The position numbers and the translations under genes were made by a program. Below are positions 26,296 to 34,837 of a DNA stretch of 63,096 nt, piece by piece. The notes under the pieces are model-generated. The model saw only the letters and a list, made by a program, of their open reading frames with translations. It ran no database searches and had not been told where the DNA came from. Positions within the stretch are counted from its first letter, which is position 1. Each line of letters opens with the position of its first letter. Source of the DNA: an uncultured bacterium (GTDB taxonomy: Bacteria > Actinomycetota > Coriobacteriia > Coriobacteriales > Eggerthellaceae); assembly GCA_905215035.1 (NCBI GenBank), contig CAJMOJ010000004.1, forward strand, positions 1 to 63,096. Direction: 5' to 3'.

Positions 26296-27645
26296 ATGTT
26301 TAAGAAAGTATTAATTGCAAATCGTGGTGAAGTTGCACTTCGTATTATTCGTGCTTGTAAAGAGTTAGGCATTAAAACGGTCGCTGTGTATTCGACTGAA
26401 GATGCTAATACGCTACCCGTAAGAATGGCAGATGAGGCAGTATGTATTGGTCCTGCACCGGCAAACCAATCGTATTTGATCGTGCCTAACATTATTGCTG
26501 CAGCAACTAATACAGGGGCTGAGGCAATTCATCCGGGATATGGCTTTTTGGCGGAAAACTCAGACTTTGCACGTGCTTGCATTGATAACGACATTGTATT
26601 TATTGGCCCAAGCCCTGAATGTATTGACGCGATGGGCAATAAGGCTGCTGCTCGTGAAACCATGAAGGCGTGTGGCGTCCCCACCGTTCCTGGATCAGAT
26701 GGTGTTGTAGAGACGGTTGAAGAGGCGCGCGCATTTGCAGAGGCAGTAGGGTATCCCATTTTAGTAAAGGCAAGTGCCGGTGGTGGCGGAAAAGGAATGC
26801 GTGAAGTTCATACTCCTGATGAACTTGAAGGGCAATTTCTTGCAGCAAGAGCTGAAGCTCAAGCAGCATTTGGTAATGGTGACGTTTATTTAGAAAAGCT
26901 TGTCTTGCGTCCTCGCCATGTTGAAGTTCAGATTCTTGCTGATAAGTTTGGTAATCGCATTTCTTTGTGCGAGCGTGATTGTTCACTGCAGCGTCGTCAT
27001 CAAAAGCTTTTAGAGGAAGCACCTTCACCAGCATTAGATGAAGAGACACGTCGCGCAATGGGTGTGGCTGCTACTAAAGCAGTTCGAGCAACTGGCTACG
27101 AAAATGCGGGAACTATTGAGTTTTTGCTTGATCAGGATGGTAAATTCTATTTTATGGAAATGAATACTCGTGTTCAGGTTGAGCATCCTGTGTCAGAGCA
27201 AATAACGGGTACTGACATTATTAAAGAGCAGCTTCGTATTGCCTCTGGTGAGCCTATTTCGTGTCTCGAGCGTGCTCCTTTCAAGCCATTTGGTCATGCT
27301 ATGGAGTTTCGTATCAATGCAGAAGATCCCGAGCATGATTTCAGGCCATGTCCTGGAACAATTACTAAGTTTTCTTTGCCAGGCGGTCCAGGAGTTCGTG
27401 TCGAAACCTACATTCAAGAAGGTTCACGCATCTCTCCCTATTATGATTCTATGGTGGCAAAACTTATCGTTTGGGGAATTGATCGTGATGAGTGTATTGC
27501 TCGAGGCAAGCGTGCATTATCTGAGTTTGAGATTGAAGGAATTGCAACGACTATTCCATTCCATCAACAAGTGCTTGAGAATCAAGCGTTTATTGATGGA
27601 CGTGTTTATACTGACTTTATTGAGTCAGAAATGGGTGATAACTAA
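26296..27645 (+). CDS. accC: Biotin carboxylase
   Basis: ATP-grasp enzyme that carboxylates biotin on BCCP with bicarbonate. The sequence opens FKKVLIANRGEVALRIIRA and contains the glycine-rich lid SAGGGGKGM, the catalytic EMNTRVQVEHPVSEQITG and the C-terminal RISPYYDSMVAKLIVWG. Starting at ATG 26296, 4 bases after the carboxyltransferase-BCCP stop, gives 449 residues, matching the family; an upstream extension of the frame overlaps the previous gene and is not used. The partner is the fusion protein encoded just before. Confidence 0.96.
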   Translation: MFKKVLIANRGEVALRIIRACKELGIKTVAVYSTEDANTLPVRMADEAVCIGPAPANQSYLIVPNIIAAATNTGAEAIHPGYGFLAENSDFARACIDNDIVFIGPSPECIDAMGNKAAARETMKACGVPTVPGSDGVVETVEEARAFAEAVGYPILVKASAGGGGKGMREVHTPDELEGQFLAARAEAQAAFGNGDVYLEKLVLRPRHVEVQILADKFGNRISLCERDCSLQRRHQKLLEEAPSPALDEETRRAMGVAATKAVRATGYENAGTIEFLLDQDGKFYFMEMNTRVQVEHPVSEQITGTDIIKEQLRIASGEPISCLERAPFKPFGHAMEFRINAEDPEHDFRPCPGTITKFSLPGGPGVRVETYIQEGSRISPYYDSMVAKLIVWGIDRDECIARGKRALSEFEIEGIATTIPFHQQVLENQAFIDGRVYTDFIESEMGDN

Positions 27646-27995
27646 TGGGAGATATTAATACAGAGGGTATGGCAATCGCACCAGGTGTTGTTGAGACTAT
27701 TGTTTCACTTGCCGTGCGTGACGTGCCTGGTGTTGCAAGCGTTGGTGTTGCAACTCCGACATCAGGTTTTCTTTCCTTGCTTACACAGCGTCAAACTGCC
27801 CCAGGCGTGTCGGTAACTACGGATGAAAACGGGGAGCTTGAAGTTATTGTTTCGCTTACGGTGATAAGTGGTTTTTCATTAACCGAAATTGCTACCAATG
27901 TACGTAATGCAGTTGCTGACGCAATGAGAACGCAAGTAGGTATTCCTGTTGCGCGCGTAGATATTGCAGTAGACGACATTCAGTTTAATGACTAA
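27645..27995 (+). CDS. Asp23/Gls24 family envelope stress response protein
   Basis: Small protein of 116 residues with the DUF322 core: IAPGVVETIVSLAVRDVPGVASVG followed by GELEVIVSLTVISGFSLTEIATNVRNAVADAM. Asp23 relatives associate with the membrane and respond to cell envelope stress in staphylococci. The ATG overlaps the accC stop by one base (TAATG), indicating coupling. In Firmicutes and Coriobacteriia an asp23-like gene often lies between acc genes and nusB, as here. Confidence 0.9.
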   Translation: MGDINTEGMAIAPGVVETIVSLAVRDVPGVASVGVATPTSGFLSLLTQRQTAPGVSVTTDENGELEVIVSLTVISGFSLTEIATNVRNAVADAMRTQVGIPVARVDIAVDDIQFND

Positions 27996-28016
27996 TAAGG
28001 GTAAAAAGGCAAGGTA

Positions 28017-28445
28017 ATGGCTGCAAAGCAACATGAACGAAGTTTAGAGAGAAGAAATGCTCTTCAGGTTTTGTATCAAGGTGAGATGGTTGATGAAAAA
28101 CCAGAAGATCTTATCGCAGCAGGATTGCTGATAGACGAAACCAAGCTTCTTGGAGAATATGGCAAAGAGTTGTTGCGCGGCACACAAGAGCACCTTGATG
28201 AAATAGATGCCTATATTGATGCTGCATCCGAGAATTGGGCGCTTGATCGCATGCCTATTGTTGATCGCTCCTTATTGCGTCTTACTACCTATGAAATGAA
28301 ATATGTATCTGATGTTCCTATCTCTGTTTCAATTAATGAGGCAGTTAATCTCGCAAAACTTTTTGGTGGCGATGATTCTCCTCGTTTTGTAAATGGAATA
28401 TTAGGTCGTATTGCTCTTGCACTTGAGGATGAGTCTCATGAATAA
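28017..28445 (+). CDS. nusB: Transcription antitermination protein NusB
   Basis: All-helical RNA-binding protein that joins NusE (S10) in rRNA antitermination. Residues 1-142 include RRNALQVLYQGE at the N-terminus and the family segments PIVDRSLLRLTTYEM and NEAVNLAKLFGGDDSPRFVNGILG. Length is normal. It is coupled to xseB by an 8-base overlap. Confidence 0.94.
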   Translation: MAAKQHERSLERRNALQVLYQGEMVDEKPEDLIAAGLLIDETKLLGEYGKELLRGTQEHLDEIDAYIDAASENWALDRMPIVDRSLLRLTTYEMKYVSDVPISVSINEAVNLAKLFGGDDSPRFVNGILGRIALALEDESHE

Positions 28446-28692
28446 TGAACATGGTTCTTTTGAAGAGATCCAGAATCGTTTGCAAGAAATTGTTGATGCG
28501 GTTTCGGATGATACCCTTCCTCTTGATGCCGCGCTTTCACTGTATGAAGAGGCGGTACAGCTAGGCCTTCGTGCATCAACTTTACTTGAAGAGGGTATTG
28601 CGTTACAAAAACCTGAGGATGATGGCTTGTTAGAGGATAATGCTGTGTCTTCTGAAGAGTCAGCATCACAAGATTCTTTTGTGGAGTCCTAA
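28438..28692 (+). CDS. xseB: Exodeoxyribonuclease VII small subunit
   Basis: Helical hairpin subunit of ExoVII. The core matches the family: SFEEIQNRLQEIVDAVSDDTLPLDAALSLYEEAVQLGLRA, split here only for clarity by the PLDAALSLYEEA signature near residue 30. The start is ATG 28438, inside the end of nusB; the longer upstream frame is not needed. An acidic Ser/Glu tail extends the protein to 84 residues. The large subunit gene xseA, usually adjacent, is absent from this window. Confidence 0.85.
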   Translation: MNNEHGSFEEIQNRLQEIVDAVSDDTLPLDAALSLYEEAVQLGLRASTLLEEGIALQKPEDDGLLEDNAVSSEESASQDSFVES

Positions 28693-28777
28693 AGATTACC
28701 GCGTGTAATGTCATAAACGTATCGATTAGGTTTTAATGCAAATGCTACTTCGTCTGATTGAAAGAGAGTGTGTCTAG

Positions 28778-30676
28778 ATGGATACAAGAATCCTTGATTC
28801 AATTCAATCGCCAGATGCTCTTTCTTTGCTCAGTGTCGAAGAGCTTGAGATTCTTGCTTCTGAAATTAGGCAAGAGATTATTGAAGTAACTTCAAAAAAC
28901 GGTGGTCATGTTGCATCAAGTCTTGGTGCAGTAGAAATTATTCTAGCGGTTCATTCGCAGATTCATTCTCCTCATGATCGTTTTTTGTTTGATGTGGGTC
29001 ATCAGTCATATGCTCACATGCTTGTGACTGGTCGCGTAAATGAGTTTGACACTTTGCGCACCTATAAAGGTTTGTCAGGTTTTCCTAAACCACAATCTAA
29101 TCCTCATGATGTACATCCTTCAGGTCATGCTTCAGATTCTTTATCTGTTGCCTATGGCCTTGCTCGTGCACGTGATTTGCGTGGTAGCGATGAAAAAATT
29201 GTTACGTTAATTGGTGATGCTTCGATAGCGGGTGGTATGGCATTTGAGGCGCTTAATGATATTGGGCAAGCTCAGACCCCTATGGTTATCATCCTCAATG
29301 ATAACGAAATGTCTATTTCGCGCAATGTGGGTGCTCTCGCTAAGCATCTAGGTGACGTGCGTATGTCGAGTGGCTATCGCAACAGCCGTGACTCCATGCA
29401 AGATTTTATGGAGCATCAAATGAGCGCAGCAGGAAAAATGATGCTGCGTTTAGGTCGTAATGCCAAAGACTCTCTTAAACAATTTGTACTGCCAGAATCA
29501 ACACTTTTTGAGAAGTTAGGCATTATATGTACGCCGCCTGTTAATGGGCATGATATTGCATTACTTCAGCGTATGGTTCGTTCAGCGCTTGATGCTGATG
29601 CCCCGGTTTTAATTCATGCGGTAACCAAAAAAGGTGCTGGTTATGAACCCGCTGAACGCAAGCCATCAACGTTTCATGGTGTTGGTCCGTATTCAATTGC
29701 AACCGGTGAGGTTTTACCTAAGGCAGATACGACCCCTACGTTTACCCAGGCTTTTACCCAAGCGCTTACTGCTGAGTTGAATAATGATCCAAGTGTTGTA
29801 GCAGTTACCGCTGCTATGATTGATGGAACTGGCTTGCGTCCTGTGGTGCAAAAATATCCAGAACGTGTGTTTGATGTTGGCATTGCTGAGGGTCATGCTA
29901 TGGGTATGGCATCTGGTTTGGCGCTAGGGGGCTTGAAACCGGTTGTTTGTCTGTATTCGACTTTTTTTCAGCGTGCTGTCGACCAGACAATTATCGACGT
30001 TGCACTTGCAAATGCTAACGTGGTCATTGCTATTGATCGTGCAGGTCTTGTTGGTGACGATGGGCCCACTCATCATGGCATGTTCGATATGGCTCTTTTG
30101 CGCATGATTCCTGGGATGCGCCTCATCGCTCCATCTGATGAGCGAGAACTTGCTGGTGCGCTTCATACTGCATTAACATTGCCGGGTCCCGTTGCGTTTC
30201 GTTATCCTCGTGGCGCTGCGGCAGGTGTTCCTCAACTTGATGAGCCAGAGCTGTTCGAAGAGGGGAAGGCTCGTTTGATTCAAGAGGGAAGCGATGTTTA
30301 TATTCTCTCCTTTGGTCGCATGCTTAAAACCGCAGAAGACGCTGCCGATCGCCTTTCTCAAGATGGTGTGTCATGTGGTGTGGTTGACATGCGATGGGTA
30401 AAACCGCTTGATCTTGACGTGATTAGGAAAGCGGCACAAACCAAATTTATTATTACGCTTGAAGACGGGATACTTAGTGGTGGCGCAGGCCAAGGCGTTG
30501 AAGCTGCACTGCAAGCAATGGATACAGAAGCAACGGTAGTTACCTTAGGTCTTCCCGATGGATTTATTGAACAAGGTAAGGTAGATCTTCTTTTTGCTGA
30601 TCTCGGTCTTAGTGCTCAAGGCGTTTGTGATGCATATTATGCTCACGTGAATCGTAAATCGAAACCAAAGTTATAA
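28778..30676 (+). CDS. dxs: 1-deoxy-D-xylulose-5-phosphate synthase
   Basis: Thiamin-diphosphate enzyme joining pyruvate and glyceraldehyde 3-phosphate, the first step of the MEP isoprenoid pathway. The thiamin motif runs GDASIAGGMAFEAL to ILNDNEMSIS. Other clear segments are FDVGHQSYAHM, HPSGHASDSLSVAYG, DVGIAEGHAMGMASGLAL and DGPTHHGMFD. 632 residues is the standard size. It ends in a palindromic TTATAA shared with the stop of the convergent GNAT gene. Confidence 0.96.
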   Translation: MDTRILDSIQSPDALSLLSVEELEILASEIRQEIIEVTSKNGGHVASSLGAVEIILAVHSQIHSPHDRFLFDVGHQSYAHMLVTGRVNEFDTLRTYKGLSGFPKPQSNPHDVHPSGHASDSLSVAYGLARARDLRGSDEKIVTLIGDASIAGGMAFEALNDIGQAQTPMVIILNDNEMSISRNVGALAKHLGDVRMSSGYRNSRDSMQDFMEHQMSAAGKMMLRLGRNAKDSLKQFVLPESTLFEKLGIICTPPVNGHDIALLQRMVRSALDADAPVLIHAVTKKGAGYEPAERKPSTFHGVGPYSIATGEVLPKADTTPTFTQAFTQALTAELNNDPSVVAVTAAMIDGTGLRPVVQKYPERVFDVGIAEGHAMGMASGLALGGLKPVVCLYSTFFQRAVDQTIIDVALANANVVIAIDRAGLVGDDGPTHHGMFDMALLRMIPGMRLIAPSDERELAGALHTALTLPGPVAFRYPRGAAAGVPQLDEPELFEEGKARLIQEGSDVYILSFGRMLKTAEDAADRLSQDGVSCGVVDMRWVKPLDLDVIRKAAQTKFIITLEDGILSGGAGQGVEAALQAMDTEATVVTLGLPDGFIEQGKVDLLFADLGLSAQGVCDAYYAHVNRKSKPKL

Positions 30677-31276
30677 GAGGGATTTTCCCATAATATGGTC
30701 ATCCATAATAAATCCGTTGCCTATGGGGGCAGCGATATCTTCATAAATAGAGAACCCGCGTCCAAGATAAGCACGAATTCCTAATTCGTTGTCACGATTG
30801 ACCGTGAGATACATCCCTTCTAGGCCATGAGTGCGACAATACGCTTCCCAAAATTCAATAATGCGGCTTGCGTAATGTTTTCCCCGTTGATCGTCTCGTA
30901 AATAAATTTTTGAAATAAAAAGTCGTTTCAAAAAATGCTTTGAAACTTCTTCTCCATGTGCATTAGCCAACTTATCGGTTGGAGAATCAAATATTTCAGG
31001 TGCAGCGGCAGTATATCCAACTAAGGTTTTATCAGCGTCAAATACCAAATAATACAAATACCCGCGAGTAATAATATCGTTTTTGATTGCCGAAGTACTT
31101 TGGAAGGTTTCAACCATATAGGTAGTCTGATCTTGCCCAATAAGATCTGGCCAATATTCGTTCCAAATCTCATGAGCCAAACCTGCAGTTTTTTCAATAT
31201 CGGCATCAGTTTGAACGGGGTTGAAAGTCAGCATGAAACGAGTTCCTTTTGCTTTTTGTGCAGAGTCGGTAGACAT
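30671..31276 (-). CDS. GNAT family N-acetyltransferase
   Basis: Acetyl-CoA-dependent transferase of unknown substrate, 201 residues. The acetyl-CoA pyrophosphate loop is recognisable in FISKIYLRDDQRGKHYASRIIEF (key residues QRGKHYA, near residue 130), and the C-terminal half has NRDNELGIRAYLGRGF, typical of the fold. ATG at 31276 has AAGG 6 bases upstream. The start codon lies in the 3' arm of a perfect hairpin. It overlaps the dxs stop by 6 bases from the opposite strand. The promoter region is shared with the divergent amt gene. Confidence 0.88.
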   Translation of the reverse strand: MSTDSAQKAKGTRFMLTFNPVQTDADIEKTAGLAHEIWNEYWPDLIGQDQTTYMVETFQSTSAIKNDIITRGYLYYLVFDADKTLVGYTAAAPEIFDSPTDKLANAHGEEVSKHFLKRLFISKIYLRDDQRGKHYASRIIEFWEAYCRTHGLEGMYLTVNRDNELGIRAYLGRGFSIYEDIAAPIGNGFIMDDHIMGKSLL

Positions 31277-31297
31277 TTTTAACCTTGAAAAATGTCT
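31271..31297 (-). promoter_or_regulatory. Start-codon hairpin in the GNAT mRNA leader
   Basis: Perfect 10-bp inverted repeat AGACATTTTT (31271-31280) and AAAAATGTCT (31288-31297). In the GNAT transcript the AAGG ribosome binding site sits in the 7-nt loop and the AUG in the 3' arm of the stem. Such a hairpin would limit start-codon access and could respond to temperature or a trans factor. Confidence 0.5.
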
Positions 31298-31306
31298 TGT
31301 TTCATT

Positions 31307-31336
31307 ATTGTAACGCTTGTACTTCCTGAATGTTAA
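31307..31336 (-). promoter_or_regulatory. Promoter for the GNAT gene
   Basis: On the minus strand, TTAACA (31336-31331), an 18-bp spacer and TACAAT (31312-31307) differ from the sigma-70 consensus by one base in each hexamer. Transcription would start near 31300, immediately before the start-codon hairpin. Confidence 0.5.
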
Positions 31337-31451
31337 AACGCTTTCTCGGAGATGTTAACAAACACACTTCTCAAGATGTGAACATGTTCGCAATGACACC
31401 ATGGTGTTGTTGAAAGATTGATGCGATTTCGTACGTGAGGAGGAAGCGATC

Positions 31452-32726
31452 ATGTTTGATACGGGATCGACCGCATTTATGCTTGTGAGCACAATGCTGG
31501 TACTTTTAATGACACCAGGGCTAGCCTTTTTTTATGGAGGATTATCACGACGTAAAAATGTGGTTAACACCATGTTTATGTCGTTTGTGGTAATTGGTAT
31601 TGTTGGCATTGCCTGGATTGTTTGTGGTTGGAGCTTTGCTTATGGTGGCGATGGCTCAAATCCTTTCTTTGGCGGTTTTGATCAAATTGGCTGTCTCACT
31701 ATTGTTTCTGAAATGCTTGTTGAAGCAGAGATTGTACCAGAGGGAAGCGTCTATCCCGCTATTATTGATGTAGGCTTTCAGGCGGCATTTGCTATGATTA
31801 CCTGCGCAATTATTACTGGATCAGTGGCAGGACGTATGAAATTCGGTGCTCTGATTGTGTTTATTACCGTATGGATGCTTGTTATTTATGCGCCGCTTGC
31901 TCATATGGTATGGGGCGGAGATGGCTCTTTTATTGGTGATGAAATTGGTGCGCTTGACTTTGCGGGTGGCGATGTTGTTCATATTTCATCAGGCCTTACC
32001 GGTTTAGTGCTTTGTCTATTATTAGGTACCCGTAAAGAGTTTGGTAAGCTTATCCATCGTCCTCATAACATTCCTTTTATCTGCCTTGGCGCAACCTTGC
32101 TATGGTTTGGTTGGTTCGGTTTTAATGGCGGATCTGCATTTGCAGCCGATGGAATTGCGGCATTAGCACTTCTTAATACCGTTGTTGCTTCGGGGTCTGC
32201 TTTAATTTCCTGGATGATTGTAGATCGTTTATTTACCGGAAAAACCACGTTGGTAGGTGCAGCAACTGGTTTGTTGGCTGGGCTTGTTGTTATCACTCCG
32301 GCTGCAGGTTTTGTTGAGCCATGGGCAGCTATTGTGATGGGCTTACTCGTGTCTCCTGTTTGTTATTGGGCAATTGCTTGGCTAAAGCCACGAATTGGTT
32401 ATGACGATGCGCTTGATGCCTTTGGCTGCCATGCTGTCGGCGGTATTGTTGGCGGTATTCTTACCGGCATTTTCTGTGTACCTGAACTTTCTTGGACAGA
32501 TTTTGGTGGACTATTATATACAGGAGACCCTACACTCTTAGGTGCTCAAGTGTTAGGTATTGTTGTCACAATTCTTTTTGTAGCAGTTGGCGCACTGGTG
32601 ATTGGCTTTATTGTAAAGATGATTTTTGGCGGTTCATTACGTGTAAGCAAAGAACAAGAAGCACAAGGTATGGACATGGCTGCTCATAGCGAATCTGCAT
32701 ATCCAGCATTCATTGGGCTTGATTAA
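31452..32726 (+). CDS. amt: Ammonium transporter
   Basis: Amt/MEP channel of 424 residues with about 11 membrane helices. Family motifs include TPGLAFFYGGLSRRKNVVNTMFMSF near the N-terminus, DFAGGDVVHISSGLTGLV with the first pore His, GWFGFNGGSAFAADG, and DAFGCHAVGGIVGGILTGIF with the second pore His. A strong GAGGAGG precedes the ATG. A PII gene follows after 14 bases, the classic amtB-glnK pair in which PII blocks the channel under nitrogen excess. Confidence 0.96.
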   Translation: MFDTGSTAFMLVSTMLVLLMTPGLAFFYGGLSRRKNVVNTMFMSFVVIGIVGIAWIVCGWSFAYGGDGSNPFFGGFDQIGCLTIVSEMLVEAEIVPEGSVYPAIIDVGFQAAFAMITCAIITGSVAGRMKFGALIVFITVWMLVIYAPLAHMVWGGDGSFIGDEIGALDFAGGDVVHISSGLTGLVLCLLLGTRKEFGKLIHRPHNIPFICLGATLLWFGWFGFNGGSAFAADGIAALALLNTVVASGSALISWMIVDRLFTGKTTLVGAATGLLAGLVVITPAAGFVEPWAAIVMGLLVSPVCYWAIAWLKPRIGYDDALDAFGCHAVGGIVGGILTGIFCVPELSWTDFGGLLYTGDPTLLGAQVLGIVVTILFVAVGALVIGFIVKMIFGGSLRVSKEQEAQGMDMAAHSESAYPAFIGLD

Positions 32727-32740
32727 GAAGGGTGATTAAT

Positions 32741-33079
32741 ATGAAGCGAATTACTGCTATTGTTCGTACGGAAAAACTTGAACCACTCAAAGAAGCGCTT
32801 TGTGCTAATGATGTATCAGGTATGACTATTTCGCAGGTGCTTGGTTGTGGTAACCAGCATGGTTGGAAAGAGTATGTACGCGGCAGCGAAGTATTTCTTA
32901 ATATGATTCCTAAAATCAAGTTTGAAATTATTGTTGAAGACGACAGAGTCGATCCTCTAATCGATGTGATATGCAATGTTGCTCGTACCGGAGAAGTAGG
33001 CGATGGCAAGATATTTATTTCGGATGTGGAGGGCGTTGTTCGTGTTCGCACAGGAGAACGCGATAAGGATGCTGTATAG
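32741..33079 (+). CDS. glnK: Nitrogen regulatory PII protein (GlnK-like)
   Basis: Trimeric signal protein binding ATP/ADP and 2-oxoglutarate; beside amt it most likely gates the transporter. The sequence aligns residue for residue with E. coli GlnB, including the C-terminal TGEVGDGKIFISDV and RVRTGE. The T-loop differs: GCGNQHGWKEYVRGSEVF has Val at position 51, where the uridylylated Tyr51 would be, and Ser at 49. Uridylylation of the classical kind is therefore not expected. ATG at 32741 is preferred over the GTG three codons earlier because AAGGGTGA lies just upstream. A long hairpin terminator follows after 100 bases. Confidence 0.93.
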   Translation: MKRITAIVRTEKLEPLKEALCANDVSGMTISQVLGCGNQHGWKEYVRGSEVFLNMIPKIKFEIIVEDDRVDPLIDVICNVARTGEVGDGKIFISDVEGVVRVRTGERDKDAV

Positions 33080-33181
33080 GTATATGGTAAAACGTGTTAG
33101 GTAAATGTGTAGAGATACTTCGCTATAAAAGTCATTAGTAACACTCTCTATAGATAAGTCTTTTTTGCAGAGAAGATAACT

Positions 33182-33220
33182 ACCACCCCCTTTGTTTACA
33201 TAAACAAAGGGGGTGGTTTC
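33182..33220 (+). terminator. Terminator after amt-glnK
   Basis: Perfect 17-bp inverted repeat, arms at 33182-33198 and 33201-33217 (core ACCACCCCC/GGGGGTGGT), with only two bases between arms so the tip must open. The following run TTTC is short on the plus strand. The stem is strong enough that it probably terminates or protects the 3' end of glnK mRNA. Apart from this, the 225 bases between glnK and leuA hold only a weak TATAGT-like -10 near 33262. Confidence 0.65.
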
Positions 33221-33305
33221 ATGATTTGTTGTGTGGAGGCGTGACGATTAGAGCCTATAAATGATATAGTTCTTTAATACGTTTTTAATCATGAAAGGAC
33301 GCGAG

Positions 33306-34829
33306 ATGACCAGAAAGATTGCAATTTTTGATACCACCTTGCGCGATGGTGAACAGTCACCCGGCGCATCAATGAATTCTGAAGAGAAACTAGTCATCAC
33401 GCGCCAATTACTTCGTCTTAATGTAGATGTTATTGAGGCAGGCTTTCCTGTTTCATCGCCAGGAGATTTTAAGAGCGTTCAGCAAATTGCTGCAGAGGTT
33501 GGGGATCGCGCCGTTGTTTGTGCGCTTACCCGTGCAGTAGAAAAAGATATTGATTCTGCGGCTGAAGCGCTTGCAAATTGCGCACGCCCCCGTATTCATA
33601 CGGGTATCGGTGTTTCTCATAGCCATATTTACGATAAGTTGCGCACCACACCTGAGGTAATTTTGGAGCGTGCTGTTAAAGCGGTATCTTACGCAAAGAA
33701 ATATGTTGAAGATGTTGAATTCTATGCAGAAGATGCCGGTAGATCTGATTACGAGTTTTTAGCACGAGTTTGCGAGGCTGTTATTGCTGCTGGTGCTACG
33801 GTAGTAAATATTCCTGACACAACAGGCTATTCGCTTCCTGAGGAATATGGTCGTCGTATTAAGTTCTTGCGTGATAATGTTTCGAATATTGATAAGGCTA
33901 CCATTTCTGTTCATTGTCATAATGACCTTGGTATGGCAACTGCACTTGCGCTTGCTGGTGTAGAAAATGGCGCAACTCAAATTGAATGCACCATCAATGG
34001 CCTTGGTGAGCGTGCGGGCAATACTGCTATGGAAGAAGTAGTCATGGCAATCAAGATGCACGGTGAAGAGCTCGATGCGCATACTGATATTAATACGCGC
34101 GAGTTCATTCGAGCATCAAAGCTTGTTTCTTCAATCACTGGTTTTTTGGTTCAACCAAATAAGTCTATTGTTGGTGCAAATGCTTTTGCTCATTCTTCTG
34201 GCATCCATCAAGATGGTGTTATCAAATCGCGTACTACCTATGAGATTATTGATCCAGAGGAAGTGGGAGCTGGTCAAAGTTCAATTGTTTTATCAGCTCG
34301 TTCTGGACGTGCGGCATTGCGTCATCGTCTTGAAGCGCTGGGATATCATATCGAAGGTCAAGAATTCGAGGATCTTCATACAGCCTTCCTTGATTTAGCA
34401 GATAAGAAAAAGGAAGTTTATGATGAGGATCTTGAATCCTTAGTAGGGGAGCAAGATCGCACACGTCAAGCTCGCTATACGCTTGAAAGTGTACAGATTT
34501 CATGTGGACAACCTCTTACTCCTACAGCAACCATTACTTTGAAGGATGACAAGGGCAATGAGTATGTTGCCTGTTCTGTGGGAACGGGTCCTGTAGATGC
34601 GGTATATCAAGCGGTAAATCAAATTGTCGACATTGAAAACGAACTCTCTGAGTTTGCGGTACAGGCAGTAACGCGTGGTATTGATGCATTAGGTGAGGTT
34701 ACCATTCGTGTTACCGCAGCTGATGGCACTGTCTTTACGGGTCGTGGTGCTGATGGAGACATTATTGTTTCTTCGACAAAGGCATATTTGAATGCGCTTA
34801 ATCGCTTAATCGCTTCTAAGGAAAATTAA
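33306..34829 (+). CDS. leuA: 2-isopropylmalate synthase
   Basis: First committed enzyme of leucine synthesis, condensing acetyl-CoA and 2-oxoisovalerate. The barrel begins IAIFDTTLRDGEQSPGASM, with metal ligands in SVHCHNDLGMA and the NGLGERAGN motif. The C-terminal third is the LeuA regulatory domain (TPTATITLKDDKGNEY, EVTIRVTAADG). The ATG at 33306 has AAAGGA about 6 bases upstream and is chosen over the ATG at 33291, giving 507 residues. No other leu genes are nearby. Homocitrate or citramalate synthases are related, but the length and the C-terminal domain favour LeuA. Confidence 0.92.
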   Translation: MTRKIAIFDTTLRDGEQSPGASMNSEEKLVITRQLLRLNVDVIEAGFPVSSPGDFKSVQQIAAEVGDRAVVCALTRAVEKDIDSAAEALANCARPRIHTGIGVSHSHIYDKLRTTPEVILERAVKAVSYAKKYVEDVEFYAEDAGRSDYEFLARVCEAVIAAGATVVNIPDTTGYSLPEEYGRRIKFLRDNVSNIDKATISVHCHNDLGMATALALAGVENGATQIECTINGLGERAGNTAMEEVVMAIKMHGEELDAHTDINTREFIRASKLVSSITGFLVQPNKSIVGANAFAHSSGIHQDGVIKSRTTYEIIDPEEVGAGQSSIVLSARSGRAALRHRLEALGYHIEGQEFEDLHTAFLDLADKKKEVYDEDLESLVGEQDRTRQARYTLESVQISCGQPLTPTATITLKDDKGNEYVACSVGTGPVDAVYQAVNQIVDIENELSEFAVQAVTRGIDALGEVTIRVTAADGTVFTGRGADGDIIVSSTKAYLNALNRLIASKEN

Positions 34830-34837
34830 TTCGTTCT

